Assembly: GCA_031761405.1 (NCBI GenBank)
Contig: JASEVX010000008.1
Location: 74,692,014-74,756,013, forward strand
Direction: 5' to 3'
Source of the DNA: Serripes groenlandicus
Taxonomy: Eukaryota; Mollusca; Bivalvia; Cardiida; Cardiidae
Length of the DNA: 64,000 nt
Shown piece after piece: positions 1 through 12,747 of the stretch. How positions within the stretch are numbered: position 1 is the stretch's first letter; every line of letters starts with the position of its first letter. Position numbers and translations under genes: made by a program. The notes below the pieces were generated by a model. The model made no database searches. It was given only the letters and a program-made list of their open reading frames with translations, and was not told the origin of the DNA.

Positions 1-238
1 GCTTTCTGACAACTCTGCAGCAGACGGCTTTTTGAAAACATAGTGACAAAAGAAGAAATTGCACAAAACGTGCAATTTCTCCTTTTGCCACAATGTTTTC
101 CTCTTTTTGTCATAGGTTATCCATTCAATTATGGAGATTTTTTGGACAAAATACGTTCAAAGGCGTCTGCTGCAGAATTGTCGTATGAGGGAAAGGGTTT
201 ATTAATACTTACAACTGGTAAAGCGCGAGAGGGCTAAT
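1..238 (+). mobile_element. TTAA-MITE copy, cut by the window edge
   Basis: This is the first of about thirty copies of a short palindromic transposon. It shows the family landmarks in order: ctttctgac, ctgcagcagacg, an inner hairpin (gaagaaattgcac / gtgcaatttctcc), cttttgccacaatgtttt, then gtctgctgcagaattgtcgtatgagggaaaggg. The outer left terminus lies before base 1. It codes for nothing; the small open frame across it recurs in every copy. Confidence 0.85.
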
Positions 239-369
239 AATCGATATTCATTAATTTGACTTCATCGTCAATTATTTATTCGAAGGCTGTATAGTAGCTA
301 TATTTGTACGACCAGTGTATATTCAGATCCGCATCCGTATCTGCGAAATTCAAACTGATTTTACACTTC

Positions 370-680
370 TTCTTAAGTGAGTCACAAAAGGATCTAAACC
401 TCTACAACCTGCAAACACCTTATGACGCATCTGTAGCAAATGGGTTTTTTAAAAACATTGTGACAAAAGGAACAATTAATCATAATTCTACTCTTGTCAC
501 GAGGGTTTCAACTCTATTCAATAGTTAAAAATTCATTTATAGAGATTTGTCCATATTTGTGTCTAGATGTTTTCAAAGACGTCTGCTGCAGAATATGTGT
601 ATCTGAGAACCTATACAACCTGCTGACACATTATGACGCATCTGCAGCAGACGACTTGTAAACTAATTGTGGAAAAATGA
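370..680 (+). mobile_element. Degenerate TTAA-MITE remnants
   Basis: Decayed copies of the same MITE. The pieces gacgcatctgtagcaaatgg, aaaaacattgtgacaaaagg, gtctgctgcag and gcatctgcagcagacgac appear in order, but the terminal aaccctttcc ends are lost. From 680 to about 890 I see nothing recognisable. Confidence 0.55.
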
Positions 681-895
681 GAAAGCGGTAGTACTGAGAT
701 CGTTCTATTTAATAAATTCTTGTCTACACGCAAGGAATAAAGATGTTTTCAATGTAATATTCTCATTTAATGAAACACAAAAACAATAAGACTATTGTCA
801 CGTTTCCTTATTGAAGCTTTTAAACAAAGTTATTTTAACGATAATGAATGAATGAATGTATATTGTTTTATGGCGCATCGACAGCTAAGGTCATT

Positions 896-1045
896 TAGCG
901 CGCAATTAAATTTAAATTATTCATGATCCCTTGGTAAATAAACCAGTACTAGGCTAGAAAATGTGCCTTGCCCAAGGGCATTCCACCATGACCGTAGTGC
1001 CGCGACTGGGGATCGAACCCGGGACACCCGGTTTCGAAATCATTT
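896..1045 (-). mobile_element. tRNA-derived SINE fragment (Ser-like type)
   Basis: On the minus strand this reads as the head and body of the Ser-like SINE: gatttcgaaaccgggtgtcc, a pol III B-box-like motif (gggttcgatccc), then ggtggaatgcccttgggcaa and the ttattcatgatccc segment read in reverse. The tail is degenerate. The complete form is at 42740-42994. Confidence 0.75.
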
Positions 1046-1129
1046 AAACGATAAGAAAAAAGAGTAAAAATCATGTTAACTAGAGGTATAAATGTATCAT
1101 GTTATCTCATGTATGTGATTAATCTGTCC

Positions 1130-1233
1130 ATATGTGTATATATATATATGTATATATATGTATATATATGTATATATGTGTATATATGTATGTGTGTGTG
1201 TATATATGTGTATATATGTGTATATATGTGTGT
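1130..1233. repeat. TATATG/TGTA microsatellite
   Basis: An alternating tatatatg / tgtgtata tract. The open frame across it encodes only Tyr/Ile/Val/Met runs and is not a gene. Confidence 0.9.
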
Positions 1234-1277
1234 AAATTGGCCGGCGGTAATAAGTACATCGTCGATTTACGAGAAAA

Positions 1278-2430
1278 CGCCGTGATATAACTGAACTACT
1301 GTTTGAAACGCCGTGATATAACTGAACTACTGTTTGAAACTCCGTGAAATAACTGAACTACTGTTTGAAACGCCGTGATATAACTGAACTACTGTTTGAA
1401 ACGCCGTGATATAACTTAACTACTGTTTGAAACGCCGTGATATAACTGAACTACTGTTTGAAACGCCGTGATATAACTGAACTACTGTTGGAAACGCCGT
1501 GATATAACTGAACTACTGTTTGAAACGCCGTGATGTAACTGAACTACTGTTAGAAACGCCGTGATATAACTGAACTACTGTTAGAAACGCCGTGATATAA
1601 CTGAACTACTGTTTGAAACGCCGTGATGTAACTGAACTACTGTTGGGAACGACGCGATATAACTGAACTACTGTTTGAAACGCCGTGATGTAATTGAACT
1701 ACTGTTTGAAACGCCGTGATGTAACTGAACTACTATTGGAAACGACGCGATATAACTGAACTACTGTTGGAAACGTCGTGATATAACTGAACTACTGTTT
1801 GAAACGCCGTGATATATCTAAACTACTGTTGAAAACGTCATGATATAACTAAACTACTGTTGGAAACGTCGTGATATAACTGAACTGCTGTTGGAAACGT
1901 CGTGATATAACTGAACTACTGTTGGAAACGTCGTGATATAACTAAACTACTGTTAGAAACGTCGTGATGTAACTGAACTACTGTTGGAAACGTCGTGAAA
2001 TTACTGAACTACTGTTGGAAACGTCGTGATGTAACTGAACTACTATTTGAAACGTCGTGATATAACTGAACTACTGTTAGAAACGTCGTGATATAACTCA
2101 ACTACTGTTAGAAACGTCGTGATATAACTGAATTACTGTTTGAATCGTCGTGATATAACTGAACTACTGTTGGAAACGTCGTGATATAACTGAACTACTG
2201 TTGTAAACGTCGTGAAATAACTGAACTACTGTTTGAAACGTCGTGATATAACTGAATTACTATTTGAATCGTCGTGATATAACTGAACTACTGTTGGAAA
2301 CGTCGTGATATAACTGAACTACTGTTTGAAACGTCGTGAATAACTGAACTACTGTTGGAAACATCGTGAAAAACTGAACTACTGTTTGAAACGTCGTGAT
2401 ATAACTGAACTACTGTTGGAAACGTCGTTA
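1278..2430 (+). repeat. 31-bp minisatellite (about 37 units) derived from a SINE tail
   Basis: Tandem units of the type cgccgtgatataactgaact + actgtttgaaa, 31 bp each, with scattered substitutions. The unit is nearly the SINE 3' tail (ccgtgatataactga..ttgttgaaaacggcg). The left flank (aattggccggcgg) resembles the SINE segment just upstream of that tail, and the right flank (acgtcgttaatcacc) resembles the SINE end that follows it, so the array looks like an internal expansion of one SINE. There is a gradient from cgccgtg units on the left to cgtcgtg units on the right. From 2431 to 2590 nothing is recognised. Confidence 0.92.
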
Positions 2431-2591
2431 ATCACCATTCAGAGCAAATTCATTGACACCGAAATAACCATGTACTGATATACACAATATACAATAGTGA
2501 AAGTGTATTGAGTTAGACCGCTTATATAGCAACTGATCCTGAAATATGTTAAAAATGAAGTAAATGTGATAAACTATCTTAAATCTACACG

Positions 2592-5500
2592 TTCAGTCAA
2601 CTGTCCCGCCATGATTCATGTACACAATAAGACGGTTGTTCAGTTAATTGTCCCGTCATGATTCATGTACATAATAAAACGGTTTTGCAGTTAACTGTCC
2701 CGTCATGATTCATGTAAACAATAAAACGGTTTTGCAGTCAACTGTCCCGCCATGATTCCTGTAAACAGTAAGACGGCTGTTCAGTCAACTGATGCCTTTG
2801 CATCATGACTCATGTACACAATAAGACGGTTGTTCAGTCAACTGATGCCTTTGCATCATGACTCATGTACACAATAAGACGGTTGTTCAGTCAACTGATG
2901 CCTTTGCATCATGACTCATGTACACAGTAAGACGGCTGTTCAGTCAACTGATGCCTTTGCATCATGATTCATGTAAACAACAAGACGGTTGTTTAGTCAA
3001 CTGTCCCGTCATGATTCATGTAAACAATAAAACGGCTGTTCAGCTAACTGTCCCGTCATGTTTCATGTAAACAATAAGACGGTTGTTCAGTCAACTGTCC
3101 CGTCGTGATTCATGTAAACAATAAGACGGTTGTTCAGTCAACTGTCCCGTCATGATTCATGTAAACAATAAGACGGTTGTTCAGTCAACTGTCCCGCCAT
3201 GATTCGTGTAAACAATAAGACGGTTGTTTAGTAAACTGTCCCGTCATGATTCATGTAAACAATAAGACGGTTGTTTAGTCAACTGTCCCGTCATGATTCA
3301 TGTAAACAATAAGACGGTTGTTTAGTCAACTGTCCCGTCATGATTCATGTAAACAATAAGACGGTTGTTTAGTTAACTGTCCCGTCATGATTCATGTAAA
3401 CAATAAGACGGTTGTTTAGTCAACTGTCCCGTCATGATTCATGTAAACAATAAGACGGTTGTTTAGTCAACTGTCCCGTCATGATTCATGTAAACAATAA
3501 GACGGTTGTTCAGTCAACTGTCCAGCCATGATTCATGTAAACAATAAGACGGTTGTTTAGTCAACTGTCCCGTCATGATTCATGTAAACAATAAGACGGT
3601 TGTTTAGTCAACTGTCCCGTCATGATTCATGTAAACAATAAGACGGTTGTTTAGTTAACTGTCCCGTCATGATTCATGTAAACAATAAGACGGCTGTTTA
3701 GTCAACTGTCCTGATTCATGTAAACAATAAGACGGTTGTTTAGTCAACTGTCCAGCCATGATTCATGTAAACAATAAGACGGTTGTTTAGTCAACTGTCC
3801 CGTCATGATTCATGTAAACAATAAGACGGCTGTTTAGTCAACTGTCCCGTCATGATTCATGTAAACAATAAGACGGCTGTTTAGTCAACTGTCCTGATTC
3901 ATGTAAACAATAAGACGGTTGTTTAGTCAACTGTCCCGTCATGATTCATGTAAACAATAAGACGGCTGTTTAGTCAACTGTCCCGTCATGATTCATGTAA
4001 ACAATAAGACGGTTGTTCAGTCAACTGTCCCGTCATGATTCATGTAAACAATAAGTCGGTTGTTTAGTCAACTGTCCCGTCATGATTCGTGTAAACAATA
4101 AGTCGGTTGTTCAGTCAACTGTCCCGTCATGATTCATGTAAACAATAAGACGGTTGTTCAGTCAACTGTCCCGTCATGATTCATGTAAACAATAAGTCGG
4201 TTGTTTAGTCAACTGTCCCGTCATGATTCGTGTAAACAATAAGTCGGTTGTTCAGTCAACTGTCCGGTCATGATTCATGTAAACAATAAGACGGTTGTTT
4301 AGTTAACTGTCCCATCATGATTCATGTAAACAATAAGACGGTTGTTCAGTCAACTGTCCCGTCATGATTCTGTAAACAATAAGACGGTTGTTTAGTCAAC
4401 TGTCCCGTAATTATTCATGTAAACAATAAGACGGTTGTTCAGTCAACTGTCCGGTCATGATTCATGTAAACAATAAGACGGTTGTTCAGTCAACTGTCCG
4501 GTCATGATTCATGTAAACAATAAGACGGCTGTTCAGTCAACTGTCCCGTCATGATTCTGTAAACAATAAGACGGTTGTTCAGTCAACTGTCCCGTCATGA
4601 TTCTGTAAACAATAAGACGGTTGTTCAGTCAACTGTCCCGTAATTATTCATGTAAACAATAAGACGGTTGTTTAGTCAACTGTCCCGTCATGATTCATGT
4701 AAACAATAAGACGGTTGTTTAGTCAACTGTCCGGTCATGATTCATGTAAACAATAAGACGGTTGTTTAGTCAACTGTCCCGTCATGATTCATGTAAACAA
4801 TAAGACGGTTGTTTAGTCAACTGTCCAGCCATGATTCATGTAAACAATAAGACGGCTGTTCAGTCAACTGTCCCGTCATGATTCATGTAAACAATAAGAC
4901 GGTTGTTTAGTCAACTGTCCCGTCATGATTCATGTAAACAATAAGACGGTTGTTTAGTCAACTGTCCAGCCATGATTCATGTAAACAATAAGACGGCTGT
5001 TCAGTCAACTGTCCCGTCGTGATTCATGTAAACAATAAGACGGTTGTTCAGTCAACTGTCCCGTCGTGATTCATGTAAACAATAAGACGGCTGTTCAGTC
5101 AACTGTCCCGTCGTGATTCATGTAAACAATAAGACGGTTGTTCAGTCAACTGTCCAGCCATGATTCATGTAAACAATAAGACGGCTGTTCAGTCAACTGT
5201 CCCGTCGTGATTCATGTAAACAATAAGACGGTTGTTCAGTCAACTGTCCAGCCATGATTCATGTAAACAATAAGACGGCTGTTCAGTCAACTGTCCCGTC
5301 GTGATTCATGTAAACAATAAGACGGTTGTTCAGTCAACTGTCCAGTCATGATTCATGTAAACAATAAGACGGTTGTTTAGTCAACTGTCCTGTCATGATT
5401 CATGTAAACAATAAGACGGTTGTTTAGTCAACTGTCCCGTCATGATTCATGTAAACAATAAGACGGTTGTTTAGTCAACTGTCCCGTCATGATTCATGTA

Positions 5501-8098
5501 AACAATAAGACGGTTGTTCAGTCAACTGTCCAGCCATGATTCATGTAAACAATAAGACGGTTGTTTAGTCAACTGTCCTGTCATGATTCATGTAAACAAT
5601 AAGACGGTTGTTTAGTCAACTGTCCCGTCATGATTCATGTAAACAATAAGACGGTTGTTTAGTCAACTGTCCCGTCATGATTCATGTTAACAATACGACG
5701 GTTGTTTAGTCAACTGTCCCGTAATTATTCATGTAAACAATAAGACGGTTGTTTAGTCAACTGTCCCGTCATGATTCATGTAAACAATAAGACGGTTGTT
5801 TAGTCAACTGTCCCGTAATTATTCATGTAAACAATAAGACGGTTGTTTAGTCAACTGTCCCGTCATGATTCATGTAAACAATAAGACGGTTGTTCAGTCA
5901 ACTGTCCGGTCATGATTCATGTAAACAATAAGACGGTTGTTTAGTCAACTGTCCGGTCATGATTCATGTAAACAATAAGACGGTTGTTTAGTCAACTGTC
6001 CCGTCATGAATCATGTTAACAATAAGACGGTTGTTCAGTCAACTGTCCCGTCATGATTCTGTAAACAATAAGACGGTTGTTCAGTCAACTGTCCGGTCAT
6101 GATTCATGTAAACAATAAGACGGCTGTTCAGTCAACTGTCCCGTCATGATTCTGTAAACAATAAGACGGTTGTTCAGTCAACTGTCCGGTCATGATTCTG
6201 TAAACAATAAGACGGCTGTTCAGTCAACTGTCCCGTCATGATTCTGTAAACAATAAGACGGTTGTTCAGTCAACTGTCCCGTCATGATTCATGTAAACAA
6301 TAAGACGGTTGTTTAGTCAACTGTCCCGTCATGATTCATGTAAACAATAAGACGGTTGTTTAGTCAACTGTCCCGTCATGATTCATGTAAACAATAAGAC
6401 GGTTGTTTAGTCAACTGTCCAGCCATGATTCATGTAAACAATAAGACGGTTGTTCAGTCAACTGTCCCGTCATGATTCATGTTAACAATAAGACGGTTGT
6501 TTAGTCAACTGTCCAGCCATGATTCATGTAAACAATAAGACGGTTGTTCAGTCAACTGTCCAGCCATGATTCATGTAAACAATAAGACGGCTGTTCAGTC
6601 AACTGTCCCGTCGTGATTCATGTAAACAATAAGACGGTTGTTTAGTCAACTGTCCCGTCATGATTCATGTAAACAATAAGACGGTTGTTTAGTCAACTGT
6701 CCCGTCATGATTCATGTAAACAATAAGACGGTTGTTTAGTCAACTGTCCCGTAATTATTCATGTAAACAATAAGACGGTTGTTCAGTCAACTGTCCCGTC
6801 ATGATTCATGTTAACAATAAGACGGTTGTTTAGTCAACTGTCCCGTAATTATTCATGTAAACAATAAGACGGTTGTTTAGTCAACTGTCCCGTAATTATT
6901 CATGTAAACAATAAGACGGTTGTTTAGTCAACTGTCCCGTCATGATTCATGTAAACAATAAGACGGTTGTTCAGTCAACTGTCCGGTCATGATTCATGTA
7001 AACAATAAGACGGTTGTTTAGTCAACTGTCCGGTCATGATTCATGTAAACAATAAGACGGTTGTTTAGTCAACTGTCCGGTCATGATTCATGTAAACAAT
7101 AAGACGGTTGTTCAGTCAACTGTCCGGTCATGATTCATGTAAACAATAAGACGGTTGTTCAGTCAACTGTCCGGTCATGATTCATGTAAACAATAAGACG
7201 GTTGTTTAGTCAACTGTCCGGTCATGATTCATGTAAACAATAAGACGGTTGTTTAGTCAACTGTCCGGTCATGATTCATGTAAACAATAAGACAGTTGTT
7301 TAGTCAACTGTCCCGTCATGAATCATGTTAACAATAAGACGGTTGTTCAGTCAACTGTCCCGTCATGATTCTGTAAACAATAAGACGGTTGTTCAGTCAA
7401 CTGTCCGGTCATGATTCATGTAAACAATAAGACGGCTGTTCAGTCAACTGTCCCGTCATGATTCTGTAAACAATAAGACGGTTGTTCAGTCAACTGTCCG
7501 GTCATGATTCTGTAAACAATAAGACGGCTGTTCAGTCAACTGTCCCGTCATGATTCTGTAAACAATAAGACGGTTGTTCAGTCAACTGTCCCGTCATGAT
7601 TCATGTAAACAATAAGACGGTTGTTTAGTCAACTGTCCCGTCATGATTCATGTAAACAATAAGACGGTTGTTTAGTCAACTGTCCCGTCATGAATCATGT
7701 TAACAATAAGACGGTTGTTCAGTCAACTGTCCCGTCATGATTCTGTAAACAATAAGACGGTTGTTCAGTCAACTGTCCGGTCATGATTCATGTAAACAAT
7801 AAGACGGCTGTTCAGTCAACTGTCCCGTCATGATTCTGTAAACAATAAGACGGTTGTTCAGTCAACTGTCCGGTCATGATTCATGTAAACAATTAGACGG
7901 CTGTTCAGTCTACTGTCCCGTCATGATTCATGTAAACAATAAGACGGTTGTTCAGTCAACTGTCCCGTCATGATTCATGTAAACAATAAGACGGCTGTTC
8001 AGTCAACTGTCCTGTCATGATTCATGTAAACAATAAGACGGTTGTTCAGTCAACTGTCCCGTCATGAATCATGTAAACAATAAGTCGGTTGTTCAGTG
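2592..8098. repeat. 47-bp satellite array, about 117 units
   Basis: Tandem 47-bp units containing gtcaactgtcccgtcatgat and tcatgtaaacaataagacgg. There are longer variants near 2770-2960 (with gatgcctttgcatcatgac) and shorter ones with gattctgtaaac. Variants are not random. Dimers alternate near 5000-5330 (ccgtcgtg with ccagccatg), and a block of several units beginning ccgtcatgaatcatgttaac recurs near 6001, 7311 and 7683. That indicates multi-unit duplication. No coding capacity is seen. Confidence 0.95.
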
Positions 8099-8318
8099 AT
8101 CTCTACGGTTTATACAGTGAACTCTCGATAACTGGTTTATTTGATTATTCGGGTGTATCGTTTAACTCGAACGTAAAGTTTATACTGTGAACTGAAAAAC
8201 AAAATCTGAACCTTTACGTACATGTACCAGGCTCAGAAATCTATCTTTAATTAATCTCAGAATACTAGATGAGGTGGAGTTAACTGGCCCTTTTCACGCT
8301 ATATCTATCTTAACTACT

Positions 8319-8549
8319 TTAACCCTTTCCCTCATATAGACGCTTTCTGACTCCTCTGCAGGAGAAGGCTTTTTGAAAACATAGTGACAAAAGAAGAAAT
8401 TGCTCAAAACGAGCAATTTCTCCTTTTGCCACAATGTTTTCCACTTTTAGTCATAGGTTATCCATTCAATTAAAGAGATTTTACATTTTTTGACAAAATA
8501 TGTTCAAAGTCGTCTGCTGCAGAATTGGTCGTATGAGGGAAAGGGTTAA
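8319..8549 (+). mobile_element. TTAA-MITE, full length
   Basis: Intact copy bounded by TTAA at both ends (8319-8322 and 8546-8549). Terminal inverted repeats read aaccctttccctcatata and tatgagggaaagggtt. Internal ctgcag/cgtctgctgcag arms and the inner hairpin around gaaattgctcaaaac are present. TTAA target duplication is the hallmark of piggyBac-type elements; it is too short to encode a transposase. Confidence 0.9.
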
Positions 8550-8826
8550 CCAAATCCTATACTGAGGGTACTAAAAAGAATCGTCTCATTGAGACAATTC
8601 CTTTGATAACCCACAACATAGGCGTTAAGTGTCAATAAAGGATTTTAGGACATGAAAAATGCCCAGTATCTGAACTTGGAATAAGTATTCTGTAAATACG
8701 ATTATTATGTTACTTCAACATACATGTTAGTGCAAACTGACAGTAATTGATATCTCGAAAATGAAATTGATGAGTATACAAGTGACGGAAGTAGTTACCG
8801 CCCATATTTACAAGGGGCACTTAAAG

Positions 8827-9000
8827 AAATTGAGCCGCGGAGCTTAGTCAGTAACGAAGGATGCTATCAATCCAGAGGTCTTGTGTGCGAACCCTGGCTA
8901 GGCCATTAATTATTTCCGCTGATTCACAAAAGTCATTGTGACCGGCGTCTTCCATCAATGGTCTATGTGGTAAGGTAGTTAGATGTCTAAGACGAGGGAA
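8827..9000 (+). mobile_element. Old tRNA-derived SINE, 5' part
   Basis: A diverged copy of the SINE type seen complete at 61197-61574. gagccgcggagcttagtcag matches the tRNA-like head, tgtgtgcgaaccctggctag the B box, and gtcttccatcaatggtctat the body. The tail is missing. Confidence 0.65.
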
Positions 9001-9717
9001 CACCGTTCAGATGGAAAGCATTAGTGCGCATTTTTCTGAATTTATATTTAGACATGACGTACAGTTCTCTATCCTAGAGAAGCCCATCCGAACTCGCCCT
9101 TGTATACTGCGTTCCGTATTGTACTGCGGTTAAATAAGGCCAGGTGTAGTTAGCTATACATGGCGAAGTTAAATAAACTCAACGACAACAACATCGCGTG
9201 TATGTATTCACCTCGTATCATACAGTATAGTCAGCGAAGTAATTTGGTCTGATTTTAATGAGATGTTTGACCGATATTTTACCTGACTAGAAGTCTAGAA
9301 TAGAAAAAAAAAACATCGTGTAGTGCAGCTAGGTAAATTATAACTTGAATTCGCGCTACAGTGAACATTATCATGATAGATAGATAGATAGATAGATAAA
9401 TAGATTTTATTTACGTATACATATACATGCACCATGTAATACAAACACATAAATAGATAACTTCGTGGTCATTTAAAAAGAAAAAAAATCAGATGTTTTG
9501 GGAGGTAAACTGCCATGACTTGAACTTCGCTAAAATAGTGTAAGAAGAGAATGAGACGTTTATGTATTTCGTTGATTGATCAGTCGAACTGGTGTTTAAG
9601 AGAATCACATAGAAAAGAAATATATATCATGACCAAAACATTATTGTAAACAGAAGTGTGTCGATATTTTCAAAATCAGGAAGCGCGACACAGGTAAAAT
9701 ATAATCACTGATAATTA
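9001..9717. other. No gene recognised
   Basis: A short (GATA)n tract at about 9375-9405 is the only clear structure. No coding frame or familiar repeat was identified in the rest. Confidence 0.6.
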
Positions 9718-10512
9718 ACCTGTCTTGCTCGCCAAATGGCACTATTGCACTATTGTCGAGTGCGAGAGTAAACAACGCCAACAAACAACGAAATTAACCT
9801 GTCTTGCTCGCCAAATGGCAATATTGCAAAGTCCGAAGGGTAAACAACGCCAACAAACAACAACAATAATATGTCTTGATCGCCAAATGGAAATATTGCC
9901 GAGTGCCAGAGTAAACAACGCCAACAAACAAAAACAATAATCTGTCTTGATCGCCAAATGGAAATATTGCCGAGTGCCAGAGTAAACACCGCCAACAAAC
10001 AACAACAATAATCTGTCTTGATCGCCAAATGGAAATATTGCCGAGTGCCAGAGTAAACAACGCCAACAAACAAAAACAATAATCTGTCTTGATCGCCAAA
10101 TGGAAATATTGCCAAGTGCCAGAGTAAACAACGCCAACAAACAAAAACAATAATCTGTCTTGATCGCCAAATGGCAATATTTCCGAGTGCCATAGTAAAC
10201 AACGCCAACAAACAAAAACAATAATCTGTCTTGATCGCCAAATGGAAATATTGCCGAGTGCCAGAGTAAACAACGCCAACAAACAAAAACAATAATCTGT
10301 CTTGATCGCCAAATGGAAATATTGCCGAGTGCCAGAGTAAACAACGCCAACAAACAAAAAAAATAATCTGTCTTGATCGCCAAATGGAAATATTGCCGAG
10401 TGCCAGAGTAAACAACGCCAACAAATAAAAACAATAATCTGTCTTGATCGCCAAATGGAAATATTGCCGAGTGCGAGGGTAAACAACGCCAACAAACAAA
10501 AACATTAACCTG
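9718..10512. repeat. 70-bp minisatellite, about 11 units
   Basis: Units contain tcttgatcgccaaatggaaa, tattgccgagtgccagagta and aacaacgccaacaaacaaaa. The period is 70 bp, not a multiple of three, so all three minus-strand frames stay open with shifted repeats (FVCWRCLPSHSAI and similar). Those frames are a by-product of the repeat, not proteins. A single related unit lies at 11245-11300. Confidence 0.93.
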
Positions 10513-10999
10513 TCCCACCAATATAGTTTTCGATAATGTTTACATTAGCGAATTCGAGTCATAATTAGATGAACTGCAATAATATGACACACTAACCTAT
10601 TTATTTTTTTATTTTACTGATAAAATATTTTTCACGACATGATGGGATTTGATACGGATATATGCAAATTGTTTTTTGAGGTAAAACAGGGCTTTTATGG
10701 CGGCAATATGATTAGTAAGATTAATTTCTTTTTTTTTGGGGGTGGGGGGGGGGAGGGGCCTGCTTGGAGCGCTTTTGTTCATGATTTATCATTGTGCTTC
10801 AATATTTTCAAAATTCGAGTGCCTCAGGTAGGCGAAAGTGCTCCTTGGAATAGTTGGTTACCAATTATGCGGCCGCATCCGCTCGCAGACTTGAATGTAT
10901 CTATCTTGTTCAATGCTTACGTTTTGACGGAATGTGTATCAATAGAAATGGAAGATTATTGTGTGTCCAATAGAGATTGATATCTACTATGAGATAGTC
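10513..10999. other. No gene recognised; poly-G tract
   Basis: Unique-looking sequence with a G-rich run near 10737-10757. A 113-residue open frame crosses the poly-G tract and has no features I recognise. Confidence 0.5.
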
Positions 11000-11226
11000 T
11001 TAATCCTTTCCCACATATAGACGCTTTCTGAAGCCTCTATAGCAGACGACGTTTAAAACACTATGGCAAAAGGAGAAATTGCTTAAAGGGAGCAATTTCT
11101 CCTTTTTCCACAATGTTTTCAACTTTTTTCAGTAATTATACCTTCATTTATAGGTATGTTCCCTATGTTTGCCTAATTATATTCAAAGTCGTCTGCTATA
11201 TTTTTTCTGTGTGTGAAAGGGGTTAA
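11000..11226 (+). mobile_element. TTAA-MITE, variant copy
   Basis: Flanked by TTAA (11000-11003, 11223-11226). Has the cctttcccacatatagacgc end, the inner hairpin around ggagaaattgc, and a diverged right end gtgtgaaaggggtt. Confidence 0.85.
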
Positions 11227-11244
11227 GTAGACGGCGAATAGACA

Positions 11245-11300
11245 TGTGACATGAACCTGCTCACCGAATGGCATTAATGCCGAGCGCGAGTGTAAGAAGG
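11245..11300. repeat. Single dispersed copy of the 70-bp unit
   Basis: cctgctcaccgaatggcatt and gccgagcgcgagtgtaagaa match the 70-bp unit arrayed at 9718-10512 (cctgtcttgctcgccaaatgg; gagtgcgagagtaaacaacg). It may be the ancestral single copy or an escaped unit. Confidence 0.7.
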
Positions 11301-11345
11301 AGAATGTGACATGTGTGAGCTTGGTAATTCAGTGCTCATATAATT

Positions 11346-11568
11346 ACCTTCCCTTTACCCGTTCCAAAATAAAACAAATCTGTAACTTGGAAAACATCTC
11401 GCCGAAAAGTATTAAATCTCTACCAACGACGGTAGAATATAGATGAAAATAATTGTGACACAAGGTGAATTCGTTTCTAATAAACTTAAGGGCAATGTCT
11501 CTTTTTGCCGCGATGTTTTCAACAGTAGGCTGCTTCAGCAACGCGAACACAAGTGGGTAAGGGTTATC
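11346..11568. mobile_element. Degenerate TTAA-MITE
   Basis: ttccctttacccgttcc at the left and gtgggtaagggtt at the right, with diluted inner motifs (gtgacacaagg, ttgccgcgatgttttcaac). It abuts the intact copy at 11569. Confidence 0.6.
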
Positions 11569-11800
11569 TTAACCCTTTCCCTCATACGACAATTCTGCAG
11601 CAGAAGACTTTGAACAAATGTTGTCAAAAAAATGGAAAATCTCTATAATTGAATAGATAACCTATGACTAAAAGTGTGAAAACATTGTGGCAAAAGGAGA
11701 AATTGCTCGTTTTGAGTAATTTCTTTTTTTGTCACTATGTTTTCAAAAAGCTGTCTGCTGCAGAGGCGTCAGAAAGCGTCTAAATGAGGAAAAGGGTTAA
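11569..11800 (-). mobile_element. TTAA-MITE, full length
   Basis: TTAA at 11569-11572 and 11797-11800, terminal aaccctttccctcatacg and aatgaggaaaagggtt, with the ctgcag arms and the inner hairpin (ggagaaattgctcgttttga). Confidence 0.9.
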
Positions 11801-11950
11801 GAGACTTCCGTTAACATTGTTATTTTTTTTAAGGAGTTCTATTCAATTCGGAATGCATAATCGATAATGCATGTCAACCGTAAATCATATTCTATAAAGA
11901 TATAACTGTGTGTTTTCCCCTCTCCCTCATATTAAAGACAAATATACAGC

Positions 11951-12096
11951 AGACAACTTTGTAAACATCTAGACAACTGTGTAACTATCTAAACAACTGT
12001 GTTAACATCTAGACAACTGTGTAATCATCTAGACAACTTTGTAAACATCTAGACAACTTTGTAAACATCTAGACAACTTTGTAAACATCTAGACAA
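11951..12096. repeat. 20-bp minisatellite inside the MITE
   Basis: Seven or so units of ctagacaactttgtaaacat and close variants. Confidence 0.85.
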
Positions 12097-12139
12097 GACT
12101 AGGGAAAAGCTCTATCAATTAATGTAGAACTATTGATAA

Positions 12140-12747
12140 GCATTGAAAACATTGAAAAGCGTTCAAAAGCGTTCAAAACATTGAAAAACATTGAAAAGCG
12201 TTAAAAACATTGAAAAGCGTAAAAACATTGAAAAACGTTGAAAAGATTTGAAAACATTGAAAAGCGTTAAAAACATCTAAAAACATTGAAAAGCGTTAAA
12301 AACATTGAAAAGTGTAAAAACATTGAAAAGCGTTAAAAATATTAAAAAGCATTAAAAACATTGAAAAGCGTTGAAAACGTTGAAAACATTGAAAAGCGTT
12401 GAAAAAATTGAAAACGTTGAAAACATTGAAAAACGTTGAAACATAGAAAAGCGTTGAAAACATTGAAAAACGTTGAAACATTGAAAAGCGTTGAAAACAT
12501 TGAAAAGCGTTGAAAACATTGAAAAGCGTTGAAAACATTGAAAAGCGTTGAAAACATTGAAAAGCGTTGAAACATTGAAAAGCGTTGAAAACATTGAAAA
12601 GCGTTGAAAACATTGAAAAGCGTTGAAAACATTGAAAAGCGTTGAAAACATTGAAAAACGTTGAAACATTGAAAAGCGTTGAAAACATTGAAAAGCGTTG
12701 AAAACATTGAAAAGCGTTGAAAACATTGAAAAGCGTTGAAAACATTG
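12140..12747. repeat. 18-19-bp minisatellite inside the MITE
   Basis: About 32 units of cattgaaaagcgttgaaaa. On the minus strand it gives Phe/Asn/Cys-rich open frames (FNVFNAFQCF) in three frames, a repeat artefact. Confidence 0.92.

Noticed and set aside
2592..8098. Regular direct repeats that could suggest a CRISPR array
   Set aside because: The units are contiguous tandem copies without unique spacers, the genome is eukaryotic, and no cas genes occur.
9742..10521. 259-residue minus-strand frame and its two shifted partners
   Set aside because: All three frames are open because the 70-bp unit lacks stops; the proteins are the same repeat in rotated order.
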